A stretch of DNA of 64,000 nucleotides, from assembly GCF_000240165.1 (NCBI RefSeq), contig NC_017585.1, forward strand, positions 1,178,001 to 1,242,000, given 5' to 3'. The position numbers and the translations under genes were made by a program. This document shows positions 33,212 to 41,344 of this stretch, piece by piece. The DNA comes from Streptantibioticus cattleyicolor NRRL 8057 = DSM 46488 (GTDB lineage: Bacteria > Actinomycetota > Actinomycetes > Streptomycetales > Streptomycetaceae). The notes under the pieces were generated by a model. The model made no database searches. It was not told where the DNA came from and saw nothing but the letters and a program-made list of their open reading frames with translations. Every line of letters starts with the position of its first letter. Position 1 is the stretch's first letter.

Positions 33212-35383
33212 TCAGCAGGCGCCCTCGTCCTCCCAGACGGCCCAGGACGCCGGGGCGCCCGGCTCGGCACCGGTGGAGTACCAGGTGGCGAGCCACTTGT
33301 GGCCGTTGTGGGAGACCTCGTCGCCGGGCGCGTAACCCGAACCGGCGCTCCAGGCCGGCACGTTGCCGCAGCCGGTCGGCGGCGGGGTGCCGCCGCCGCT
33401 GATCGTCCAGGTGAAGGTGGCCGATCCGCTGCGGTTGTCGGTGTTCGTCGCGGTGACGGTGACCGACGAGGTGCCGGCGGTGGTCGGGGTGCCGGAGACC
33501 ACACCGGTGGCCGGGTCGATGGCGAGGCCGGCCGGCAGCCCGGTCGCGCTGTAGCGCAGCGTCTCGCCCGCCGGGTCGGTCGCCTTGATCGGCAGGTTCA
33601 CCGCGGTGCCGACGGTGCCGGTCTGGTTGCCGGGGCCGGTCACCACCGGGCTGCCCGGCTGGCTGTTGCAGGTGCCGGGCACCGGGTCGGAACCGGTCAC
33701 CGAGACCGCCGCCCACGCCGCGTCGACGGTGTTGTACTCCGCGCAGTGCGCCCCGTACAGGTCGGCGGCGGCACGCAGCGAGTCCACCCGGGCCTGCGCG
33801 TAGTTCTCGTTGCTGTTGGCGTACGAGGCCAGCGCCTTGTACCAGATCTTGCCGGCCTTGTCGTTGCCGATCCCGGTCACCGTGGAGTTGTTGCACGTCG
33901 GGCTGTTGCCGTAGCCGTGGTCCCCGCTGCCGACGGCGGTGAGGAAGAACCAGTGGCTGAGCGGGCCGAGCGAGTAGTGCGGGTCGAGGTTGCCGTTGCC
34001 GCTGTCGTAGCAGTCCGGGGACTGCCCGTCGAGCGACGGCTGGTACATGTAACGCAGCGGCTTGCCGTCGCCGTTGATGTTGATCAGCTCACCCATGGTG
34101 TAGTCGGGCTTGTCCACGGGGTTGTTGGCGTAGAACTCCACCAGCGTGCCGAAGATGTCGCTGGTGCCCTCGTTCATGCCGCCGGTCTCGCCGTTCTCCT
34201 CCCAGCCGACGAGGGCGCCGCTGACGCCGTGGCTCATCTCGTGGCCGGCGACGTCGATCTCGACCAGCGGACGGGCGTCGTTCTGGCCGTCGCCGTAGGT
34301 CATCTGCTGGCCGTCCCAGAAGGCGTTGACGTAGGCGTTGCCGTAGTGGGTGCGGGACGGCACCCCCCGCCCGTCACCGAAGATGCCGTTGCGGCCCTGC
34401 ACGTTCTTGTAGTAGTCGAACGTCTCGGCCGCGCCGTAGTGGGCGTCCACCCCGGCCGAGGCCGGGTCGTCGGTGGCGCCGTCGCCGAAGGAGCCGGTGG
34501 AGTTGGTGAAGACCGACCCGGTGCCGCTGGTGGCGTGGTCGAGGTTGGTGGTGTAGCCGTTGCCGTGCGACGGGTCCCGCATCGACCACGAGCCGCCGGA
34601 CTGGGTCAGGTCCAGGGAGACCGTGCCGCTGTAGATGGACCTGCCGGTGCCCGCGGTGGCCGGGGCGACGGAGCGGTGGCCCGCGGTCGTCCCCGCCGGG
34701 TGCGTGGTGGCCGGCGCGAAGGTGTCCACCTCGTCGCTGGTGGCCAGGACGGTGCCGTGGTGGGCGTCGACGAAGACGTGCAGCGCGCTCGGGGTCTGGT
34801 CCGGGCGCACCCCGCGGACCACGGTCTCCCACACCAGCGTGGCCGAGTGGCCGGACATGCGCACCGCCAGCCGGGGCGCGGCCACGGAGGCGATCGTGCC
34901 GTGGAAGCGCGCCCTGGACAGCGCGGCGGCCCGGCCCGCGGTCAGCGTCGGCGTGGTCGATATCGCGCCGGTGGTCTGCGCACCCGTGGTCAGCGAACGG
35001 TAACCGCCGTCCGGGCCCAGGTGCACCACGACGTCCCCGCCGTAGGTGGGCAGACCCTTGTAGGTGCGGTCGTACCGGACGTCGGCGGCGCCGTTGGCGT
35101 CGACCACCATGTTGCGCACGGTGAACGCGTCACCGTCGGCCCGGTGCGCCTGCGCGGCGTGCGCGGCCAGCGCCTTTCCGGCCTGGTCCGCGACGCGCTT
35201 GCGGACGTCCGGCGCCGGGTGGGTGGTGAACGGGGCGGCGGTGAAGGCCGCGTGGCCCGCGGGCAGCGGGTGCGGATGCGCCTGGGGGGACGGCGGAGCC
35301 GCCGCCGCGGGGAGGGCGACGGCCACGGCGGTCGCGCAGGCGAGCGCGACCGAGGACACCCTCGCGGTTCTTCGTATGCGCAT
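33212..35383 (-). CDS. Secreted M4 (thermolysin-type) metalloprotease with Ig-like and chitin-binding domains
   Basis: The 723-residue preproprotein has a signal peptide, an FTP/PepSY propeptide (about 40-200), an M4 catalytic domain with zinc motif HEMSHGV, third ligand in NEGTSDIFG and a late active-site His in LSHWFF context, then an Ig-like putative-binding domain (SATGLPAGLAIDPATGVVSG) and a C-terminal CBM5/12 chitin-binding domain with WSAGSGYAPGDEVSHNGH. It should be an exported endoprotease targeted to chitin or fungal/insect material. The propeptide is an inhibitor and foldase, as in thermolysin. Confidence 0.95.
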   Translation of the reverse strand: MRIRRTARVSSVALACATAVAVALPAAAAPPSPQAHPHPLPAGHAAFTAAPFTTHPAPDVRKRVADQAGKALAAHAAQAHRADGDAFTVRNMVVDANGAADVRYDRTYKGLPTYGGDVVVHLGPDGGYRSLTTGAQTTGAISTTPTLTAGRAAALSRARFHGTIASVAAPRLAVRMSGHSATLVWETVVRGVRPDQTPSALHVFVDAHHGTVLATSDEVDTFAPATTHPAGTTAGHRSVAPATAGTGRSIYSGTVSLDLTQSGGSWSMRDPSHGNGYTTNLDHATSGTGSVFTNSTGSFGDGATDDPASAGVDAHYGAAETFDYYKNVQGRNGIFGDGRGVPSRTHYGNAYVNAFWDGQQMTYGDGQNDARPLVEIDVAGHEMSHGVSGALVGWEENGETGGMNEGTSDIFGTLVEFYANNPVDKPDYTMGELININGDGKPLRYMYQPSLDGQSPDCYDSGNGNLDPHYSLGPLSHWFFLTAVGSGDHGYGNSPTCNNSTVTGIGNDKAGKIWYKALASYANSNENYAQARVDSLRAAADLYGAHCAEYNTVDAAWAAVSVTGSDPVPGTCNSQPGSPVVTGPGNQTGTVGTAVNLPIKATDPAGETLRYSATGLPAGLAIDPATGVVSGTPTTAGTSSVTVTATNTDNRSGSATFTWTISGGGTPPPTGCGNVPAWSAGSGYAPGDEVSHNGHKWLATWYSTGAEPGAPASWAVWEDEGAC

Positions 35384-35642
35384 GGGGGAGGTTTCCTTTC
35401 ACCTCACGCAGGGGCCGCCGCCCAACGGCACGGCGGCGAACGGGAAGGGCGACGTGCGTCTTCCGTCCGCCGGCGCCGGCCGGCAGGACCGGGCGACGGG
35501 GACCCATGGAGTGTGGGAAACCTCGGATGGACCGAAGAAGGCTGACGACGGTCGGATAGGGAAATCCCTAAGCCCCGTGGCCGGGACGGGGCGGGGCGCC
35601 GGGCACGACACGGCGGCCGGCGCAGCGGGTACGCTGCCTGTC

Positions 35643-35960
35643 ATGCGTGCCGACAAGCCCGAGCCCGAGCAGGCGAAGTCCCAACCGGCGGAGAACGACG
35701 CCCCGTTGGGCGCGGACATGGAGCCGTGGTGGGCCGGACTCGGGCCGGTCGCCGCCGTGCTGCTCATCGTGGTCGGCGTCGCCCTGCTGGTGTGGCTCCA
35801 CCTCACCTCGTCCGACACCCCGGGCGACGGCGCCGTCACCGGCTACCAGATCTCCAGGCTCGTGGTGATCGGCATGGTGGTCGCCGGTGGCGGGATCCTC
35901 GCCCGCCACCGTGCCAGGAACGCCAAGCGGGCCGCGCCGCACGGGGCCGACGAGGACTGA
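35643..35960 (+). CDS. Small two-helix membrane protein
   Basis: The 105-residue protein has a charged N-terminus, two hydrophobic segments (VAAVLLIVVGVALLVWL and a later VVIGMVVAGGGIL) and a basic C-terminus. ATG 35643 is the sensible start. I do not recognise a family. The gene sits alone between the M4 protease and a hemerythrin. Confidence 0.6.
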   Translation: MRADKPEPEQAKSQPAENDAPLGADMEPWWAGLGPVAAVLLIVVGVALLVWLHLTSSDTPGDGAVTGYQISRLVVIGMVVAGGGILARHRARNAKRAAPHGADED

Positions 35961-36001
35961 GGACCCCGTAGGCGCCCCGACCGCCCGGCGCGGCGCCGGG
36001 G

Positions 36002-36571
36002 TCAGTCCTCCTTGCCCATGACCTTGCGGACCGCGTCGCGGGTGCGGTCCATCAGGGCGGCGAACGGGCCGACGGTGAGGTTGGCGGCCATCGACTCCAC
36101 ACCCGGGTGGGGATGGGTGGGCGCCATCTTCTCGGCGGCCCGCACCGCCTTGGCCATCCGGGCCAGCCGGTCGGCCGGCATCCCCTCGCTCAGCAGCGGG
36201 AACTCCAGCCGCTCCTCGGCGTCCGCGTGGTCGAGCACGGCCTGCCGCAGGGCGGTCAACTGCGGCGCGAAGTCCGGGTCGTCGATGTCCATGCGGTCGA
36301 GCCTGCTGAGCATCTCCTTGGCCGACCGTTCTTCCACCAGTCGGGCGTCGACCACCTGGGGGCCCTGCTCGAAGGCGCGCCGCGCGGCGGGGTGGACGAC
36401 CTCCTCCTCGGCCGTCTCGTGCATCGCCAGCATCCGCACCAGCTCCCGGAAGACCACCCGCCGCCGCTCACCGGTGGCCGACGTCATCTCGTCGAACAGC
36501 TCCCGGATCCGGACGTGCTGCCGCTTGAGCAGGGTGACGACGTCGTCCTCCGTGCCGGTGTGCTGCGTCAT
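36002..36571 (-). CDS. Hemerythrin (HHE) domain protein
   Basis: The 189-residue protein has the HHE cation-binding helical bundle: QHVRIRELFDE, MHETAEEEVVHP and a late LDHADAEERLEFP supply the His/Glu ligands of a di-iron site. Such proteins bind oxygen or sense redox and iron. A related protein lies at 62104-62667; both share a TRPHP/THPHPG segment near the C-terminus. It is a single-gene unit divergent from an epoxide hydrolase-like gene. Confidence 0.88.
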   Translation of the reverse strand: MTQHTGTEDDVVTLLKRQHVRIRELFDEMTSATGERRRVVFRELVRMLAMHETAEEEVVHPAARRAFEQGPQVVDARLVEERSAKEMLSRLDRMDIDDPDFAPQLTALRQAVLDHADAEERLEFPLLSEGMPADRLARMAKAVRAAEKMAPTHPHPGVESMAANLTVGPFAALMDRTRDAVRKVMGKED

Positions 36572-36786
36572 GGCTCATCCCTTCCGTCGCTCGGCTCCTG
36601 GGGGGGATACGCGTACCCGCCCGCCGGGGCCGGTACGCCCCGGCAGGGCCGAACGGCTGCCGCCCGCGGGGACCGCCGGTTTTGCCGCCCTGGCAACAAC
36701 CCTCGCGGCCGGCGCCGGCCACCGCGCATGATCGGCGGCAGGTCGACGGCTCCCCGGCCGCGACCCGAACCGACCTGGAGGACCCC

Positions 36787-37770
36787 ATGGCGCACCCCGT
36801 GGCCACCGAACCCGTACACCGTCTCGTCCCCTCCCCGGCCGGCCGGATCCACCTGGTCGAACAGGGCCGTGGACCGCTGGTGCTGCTGGTGCACGGGTTC
36901 CCCGAGTCCTGGTACTCCTGGCGCCACCAGCTGCCGGTGCTGGCGGCGGCCGGATACCGGGCGGTCGCCGTCGACGTCCGCGGGTACGGCCGCTCGTCCC
37001 GGCCGGAGGGGGCCGACGCCTACCGGCTGCTGGAACTGGTCGAGGACAACGTCGCCGTGGTGCGGGCGCTCGGCGAGGAATCCGCGGTGATCGTCGGCCA
37101 CGACTGGGGTTCGACCATCGCCGCCACCTCCGCGCTGGTCCGGCCCGAGGTGTTCCGCGCGGTGGGCCTGCTGAGCGTGGCCTACGCCCCGCCCGGCGGG
37201 CCGCGTCCCAGCGAGGTCTTCGCGGGGACGCCCGGCCCGGAGGAGTTCTACGTCTCGTACTTCCAGCAGCCGGGGCGCGCCGAGGCGGAGATCGAACCCG
37301 ATGTACGCGGCTGGCTGGCCGGTTTCTACGCGGCGCTCTCCGCCGACACCATGCCCGGCGCCGACGCCCCGGACCCCCATTTCGTCGCCCCCGGCGGCAC
37401 GTTGCGCGAGCGCTTCCCGTCCGGCCGGCGGCCCGGCTGGCTCGGCGAGGCCGAACTCGACGTCTACGCCGCGGAGTTCGAGCGCACCGGGCTGACCGGG
37501 GCGCTGGGCCGCTACCGCGCCATGGACCGCGACTGGGCCGACCTCGCCCCCTACAACGGCGCCCCCGTCACCTGCCCGTCGCTCTTCGTCGGCGGCGCGC
37601 TGGACGCCTCCACCACCTGGCTGGCCGACGCCATCGCCGCCTACCCCACCACGCTGCCGGCCCTCCACGGCTCCCATCTGCTCGACGGCTGCGGCCACTG
37701 GATCCAGCAGGAACGGCCCGAGACCGTGAACCGCCTGCTGACCGAATGGCTCGCCGCGCTGCCGTCCTGA
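36787..37770 (+). CDS. Epoxide hydrolase-like alpha/beta hydrolase
   Basis: The 327-residue protein has the oxyanion motif HGFPESWYSWR, nucleophile elbow GHDWGS with Asp as nucleophile and a late GCGHWIQQERPE with the catalytic His, the pattern of soluble epoxide hydrolases and haloalkane dehalogenases. The HGFP motif and Asp favour epoxide hydrolase. ATG 36787 follows a GGAGG sequence. The natural substrate is unknown. Confidence 0.9.
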   Translation: MAHPVATEPVHRLVPSPAGRIHLVEQGRGPLVLLVHGFPESWYSWRHQLPVLAAAGYRAVAVDVRGYGRSSRPEGADAYRLLELVEDNVAVVRALGEESAVIVGHDWGSTIAATSALVRPEVFRAVGLLSVAYAPPGGPRPSEVFAGTPGPEEFYVSYFQQPGRAEAEIEPDVRGWLAGFYAALSADTMPGADAPDPHFVAPGGTLRERFPSGRRPGWLGEAELDVYAAEFERTGLTGALGRYRAMDRDWADLAPYNGAPVTCPSLFVGGALDASTTWLADAIAAYPTTLPALHGSHLLDGCGHWIQQERPETVNRLLTEWLAALPS

Positions 37771-37818
37771 CCGGCGGCCCGTGACCGGGATCACGGGCCG
37801 GAGGGGTGATCACCTTGT

Positions 37819-37896
37819 GTGGTACGGTTACCGGTCTCCTTCGACGCCGTCCAGGGCCTCGAGGGCCCGCAGACCGAGAACATCGTCCCGGTCTGA
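37819..37896 (+). pseudogene. 3' stump of a cold-shock (CspA-type) gene
   Basis: From 37834 the plus strand encodes VSFDAVQGLEGPQTENIVPV and stops at 37896. This matches the C-terminal end of the intact csp protein at 39650-39853 ([20 protein letters not shown]). The nucleic-acid-binding RNP motifs and about 45 N-terminal residues are missing. The fragment lies 150 bp before a DEAD-box helicase gene, so a former csp-helicase pair has probably lost most of its first gene. Confidence 0.75.
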
Positions 37897-37923
37897 ACCG
37901 ACGACGTCCACCGCGCAGCCGCG

Positions 37924-37973
37924 GGTCCGCACCGTGACGGGTGCGGACCGCGACCTCGCCCGACCGCGAGGTC
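37924..37973 (+). promoter_or_regulatory. Two stacked hairpins in the DEAD-box helicase leader
   Basis: GGTCCGCACC/GGTGCGGACC (37924-37949, 6-nt loop) and GACCTCGC/GCGAGGTC (37952-37973, 6-nt loop) lie between the csp stump and the helicase start. No T-run follows. They may be the old csp terminator, or structured leader RNA that affects helicase expression in the cold. Confidence 0.5.
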
Positions 37974-38046
37974 CGGGACGCCGAGGAACCCCCGCCCGAC
38001 GACGGCGGTTCCGTGGTGTCCGGCGCGCCCAGGAAGGTAATCCCCC

Positions 38047-39585
38047 ATGCCCCGATCCGAACCCCCCACCCGCAAGCGCCCGGGCCGTTCCCGTGGCGGC
38101 TCCGGCGCGCGCCGCGCCGGCCGGCCGCAGGCCGCCCCCGCCGCGCCGCAACGGGAGTTCGCGCTGCCGGAAACCGTCACGCCCGCGCTGCCCGCCGCCG
38201 ACGCCTTCGACGCGCTCGACATGCCGGCCGTGCTCGTCAAGACGCTGGCGGAGCAAGGGGTGACCGAGCCCTTCCCGATCCAGGCGGCCACGCTGCCCAA
38301 CGCGCTCGCCGGCCGCGACATCCTGGGCCGCGGGCGCACCGGCTCCGGCAAGACCCTCGCCTTCGGGCTGGCGCTCCTCGCCCGGCTCGCCGGACGCCGG
38401 GCCGAGCCGAAGGCACCGCTCGCCCTGGTGCTGGTGCCCACCCGGGAGCTGGCCCAGCAGGTCACCACCGCCCTCACCCCGTACGCGGCGGCCGTCGGGC
38501 TGCGCCTGGCCACCGTCGTCGGCGGCCTGTCCATCGGCCGGCAGGCCGACGCGCTGCGGCGCGGCGCCGAGGTGCTGGTGGCGACCCCCGGGCGGCTGCA
38601 CGACCTGATACAGCGCGGCGACTGCTTGCTGGGCCGGGTCTCGGTCACCGTGCTCGACGAGGCCGACCAGATGGCCGACATGGGCTTCCTGCCGCAGGTC
38701 ACCGCGCTGCTCGACCAGGTCGCGCCGGACGGGCAGCGGCTGCTGTTCTCCGCCACGCTGGACCGGAACATCGACCGCCTGGTGCGCGGCTACCTGTCCG
38801 ACCCCGTGGTGCACTCCGTCGACCCGTCCGCGGGCGCGGTGACCACCATGGAGCACCATGTGCTGCACGTCATGGACGAGACCGACAAGAAGGCCGTGGC
38901 CGTGCGCATCGCGGCCCGCGACGGCCGGGTGATCATGTTCGTGGACACCAAGCGCGGCGCCGACCGCTTCGCCAAGCGCCTGCTGTCCAACGGCGTCCGC
39001 GCCGCCGCCCTGCACGGCGGACGCACCCAGCCGCAACGCACCCGTACCCTCGACCAGTTCAAGAACGGACAGGTCACCGCGCTGGTGGCGACCAACGTGG
39101 CGGCCCGCGGCATCCATGTCGACGACCTCGACCTGGTGGTCAACGTCGACCCGCCCACCGACCACAAGGACTACCTCCACCGCGGCGGGCGCACCGCCCG
39201 CGCCGGGGCCACCGGCAGCGTGGTGACGCTGGTGCTGCCCGAGCAGAAGAAGGAGATGGCCCAGCTGATGTCGGACGCGGGGATCCGTCCCCGTACCACC
39301 CGGATCAGCTCCGGCGACCCGGAACTGGCGCGGCTGACCGGGGCCCGCGAGCCGTCCGGGGTGGCCGTCACCGTCGAGGCGCCGCCGGCCGAGCGGCCCG
39401 CCCCGCGGCAGCGGGCGAAGGCGAAGAGCCCGGCCCGGGCCAAGCCGGCCACCGGGACCCGGCCCGAGGGGCGGCAGCCGCGTACCGACGCCGCCGCCGG
39501 GAACGGCGCCGGGGCCGGCCGCTCCGGCGGCGGGCGTTCCGGTGCCCGCCGACGCCCCCGCCGTCCGGCGCGTCCCGCCAACTGA
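38047..39585 (+). CDS. DEAD-box RNA helicase
   Basis: The 512-residue protein has the full motif series: Q motif region EPFPIQAATLP, motif I GRGRTGSGKT, Ia PTRELAQQ, Ib ATPGRL, II LDEADQM, III FSATL, V ATNVAARGIHV and VI HRGGRTARAG. The C-terminal about 90 residues are a basic Arg/Ala/Pro tail without structure, a usual RNA-binding extension. Such helicases unwind RNA during cold growth and ribosome assembly. A csp remnant and an intact csp gene flank it. AGGAAGG precedes ATG 38047. Confidence 0.95.
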   Translation: MPRSEPPTRKRPGRSRGGSGARRAGRPQAAPAAPQREFALPETVTPALPAADAFDALDMPAVLVKTLAEQGVTEPFPIQAATLPNALAGRDILGRGRTGSGKTLAFGLALLARLAGRRAEPKAPLALVLVPTRELAQQVTTALTPYAAAVGLRLATVVGGLSIGRQADALRRGAEVLVATPGRLHDLIQRGDCLLGRVSVTVLDEADQMADMGFLPQVTALLDQVAPDGQRLLFSATLDRNIDRLVRGYLSDPVVHSVDPSAGAVTTMEHHVLHVMDETDKKAVAVRIAARDGRVIMFVDTKRGADRFAKRLLSNGVRAAALHGGRTQPQRTRTLDQFKNGQVTALVATNVAARGIHVDDLDLVVNVDPPTDHKDYLHRGGRTARAGATGSVVTLVLPEQKKEMAQLMSDAGIRPRTTRISSGDPELARLTGAREPSGVAVTVEAPPAERPAPRQRAKAKSPARAKPATGTRPEGRQPRTDAAAGNGAGAGRSGGGRSGARRRPRRPARPAN

Positions 39586-39595
39586 ACGCGGAAAC

Positions 39596-39634
39596 GGCCC
39601 GGGGCCCGCACCTGTCAGGTGCGGGCCCCGGGCC
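39596..39634. terminator. Bidirectional terminator between helicase and csp genes
   Basis: Perfect 18-bp arms enclose a 3-nt loop, ending in GGGCCCCGGGCC on the right. It lies 10 bp after the helicase stop and 15 bp after the stop of the convergent csp gene, so it can serve both. Confidence 0.85.
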
Positions 39635-39649
39635 GTGCCGTGCCGGAGG

Positions 39650-39853
39650 TCAGGCGGGCATGATGTTCTCGGCCTGCGGGCCCTTCTGGCCCTGCGTGAC
39701 GTCGAAGGTCACCTTCTGGCCTTCCTGGAGCTCACGGAAGCCCTGGGTGATGATGTTGGAGTAGTGGGCGAAGACGTCGGCGCCGCCGCCGTCCTGCGCG
39801 ATGAAGCCGTAGCCCTTTTCCGAGTTGAACCACTTCACGATGCCGCTGGCCAT
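39650..39853 (-). CDS. Cold-shock protein (CspA family)
   Basis: The 67-residue protein is full length for a single cold-shock domain. [15 protein letters not shown] is RNP1 and DVFAHYSNI is RNP2; both are intact. It binds single-stranded RNA or DNA and often acts as an RNA chaperone or antiterminator. ATG 39853 follows GGAGATCGAC. Its leader holds a hairpin with a T-run, so expression may be attenuated. Confidence 0.97.
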   Translation of the reverse strand: MASGIVKWFNSEKGYGFIAQDGGGADVFAHYSNIITQGFRELQEGQKVTFDVTQGQKGPQAENIMPA

Positions 39854-39932
39854 GTCGATCTCCTGGGGAAAGTTGGCGAAGCCCGCACTGTGCGGGCCCC
39901 CGTCGCCGCGATGACCCATCCGGAGTGGCCGG

Positions 39933-39966
39933 AAAAACAAAATGCGCCGGAGTTTCGTCCGGCGCA
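39933..39966 (-). terminator. Intrinsic terminator inside the csp leader (candidate attenuator)
   Basis: On the minus strand, TGCGCCGGA-CGAAAC-TCCGGCGCA forms a perfect 9-bp stem directly followed by TTTTGTTTTT. It lies 80 bp upstream of the csp start, with a TACAAT -10-like element about 40 bp further upstream (near 40004-40009). T-runs are rare in this DNA. No upstream minus-strand gene needs ending here (the next gene, PadR, is divergent), so it most likely sits within the csp leader. Confidence 0.75.
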
Positions 39967-40136
39967 CATAAAGTCAATGGGTACCAAAACCGCAACCCGT
40001 CTATTGTAGCACGCCGGTCACGGCGACGGAGGAAGCCGCTACGGAACGTCGCCGTCCGGGTACCGCGTCGGCCGACGGGGCCGGGGCCGGGGACCGCTAT
40101 GCATGCGGTGTATACGGAATCAGTACAGTCGGGGGT

Positions 40137-40661
40137 ATGTCCATCGGCCACACCCTTCTCGGTCTCCTGGAGTCCGGCCCGCGCCACGGTTACGACCTCA
40201 AGCGCGCCTTCGACGAAAAGTTCGGCCACGACCGTGCGCTCCCGTACGGCCAGGTCTACGCGACCATGTCCCGCCTGCTCAAGAACGGGCTCGTCGAAGT
40301 CGACGGCATCGAGCAGGGCTCCGGCCCCGACCGCAAGCGGTACGCGATCACCGCGGCCGGCGTCACCGACGTCGAGCAGTGGCTGGCCCAGCCCGAGAAA
40401 CCCGAGCCGTACCTCCAGTCCACCCTGTACACCAAGGTCGTCCTGGCGCTGCTCACCGGCCGTGACGCCACCGAACTGCTGGACGTGCAGCGCTCCGAGC
40501 ACCTGCGGCTGATGCGCGACCTGACCCGCCGCAAGAGCACCGGGGACCTGGCCGACCAACTCATCTGCGACCACGCCCTGTTCCACCTCGAAGCCGATCT
40601 GCGCTGGCTGGAGCTGACCGCCGCCCGCCTCGACCAACTCGCCACGGCGGTGCGCGGATGA
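40137..40661 (+). CDS. PadR family regulator
   Basis: The 174-residue protein has the PadR winged helix (GLLESGPRHGYDLKRAFDE, YGQVYATMSRLLKNGLV, RKRYAITAAG) and a C-terminal Vir_act_alpha_C dimerisation helix region. It is the first gene of an operon with an ABC exporter; its stop overlaps the ATG of the ATPase gene. TACAGT (40124-40129) lies 7 bp before ATG 40137, so the message may be leaderless. It probably represses the operon in the absence of an inducing drug or peptide. Confidence 0.93.
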   Translation: MSIGHTLLGLLESGPRHGYDLKRAFDEKFGHDRALPYGQVYATMSRLLKNGLVEVDGIEQGSGPDRKRYAITAAGVTDVEQWLAQPEKPEPYLQSTLYTKVVLALLTGRDATELLDVQRSEHLRLMRDLTRRKSTGDLADQLICDHALFHLEADLRWLELTAARLDQLATAVRG

Positions 40662-41344
40662 CCGCCGGCGAACCGCTCCTGCTCGCCTCCGGGCTGCGCA
40701 AGTCCTTCGGCCCCACCGTCGCCCTCGACGGCGCCGGCATCGCCATCGGCGCCGGTGAGGTGGTGGCCGTCATGGGGCCCTCCGGCTCCGGGAAGTCCAC
40801 GCTGCTGCACTGCCTGGCCGGGATCGTGCGCCCGGACGCCGGTACCGTCCGCTACGCCGGCCGCGAGCTGTCCGCGCTGCCCGACCGCGAACGCAGCGCG
40901 CTGCGCCGCCGGGACTTCGGCTTCGTCTTCCAGTTCGGCCAGCTCGTCCCCGAGCTGACCTGCCTGGAGAACGTGGCGCTGCCGCTGCGGCTGACCGGCG
41001 TGCGCCGCAAGGAGGCCCGCGACCGCGCGCTCGCCTGGCTGGAGCGGCTGGAGGTCACCGAGGTGGCCGGCCAGCGCCCCGGCGAGGTCTCCGGCGGCCA
41101 GGGACAGCGCGTCGCCGTCGCCCGCGCCCTGGTCACCCGGGCCCGCGTGGTCTTCGCCGACGAACCCACCGGCGCCCTCGACTCGCTCAACGGGGAACGC
41201 GTCCTGCAACTGCTCACCGGGGCCGCCCGCGAGACCGGCGCCGCCGTCGTCCTCGTCACCCACGAGGCACGGGTGGCCGCCTACTGCGACCGCGAGGTGG
41301 TCGTACGGGACGGCCGCCCCCGCGACCTGGCGGCGGTGACATGA
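40658..41344 (+). CDS. ABC transporter ATP-binding protein (MacB/LolD-like)
   Basis: The 228-residue ATPase has Walker A GPSGSGKST, Q-loop FQFGQLVPEL, signature VSGGQGQRVAVARAL, Walker B VVFADEPTGALD and switch His in VTHEARVA. DEPTGALDS is typical of MacB/LolD exporters that pair with FtsX permeases. It overlaps the PadR stop and the permease start by ATGA, so the three genes are strictly coupled. Confidence 0.95.
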   Translation: MTAGEPLLLASGLRKSFGPTVALDGAGIAIGAGEVVAVMGPSGSGKSTLLHCLAGIVRPDAGTVRYAGRELSALPDRERSALRRRDFGFVFQFGQLVPELTCLENVALPLRLTGVRRKEARDRALAWLERLEVTEVAGQRPGEVSGGQGQRVAVARALVTRARVVFADEPTGALDSLNGERVLQLLTGAARETGAAVVLVTHEARVAAYCDREVVVRDGRPRDLAAVT

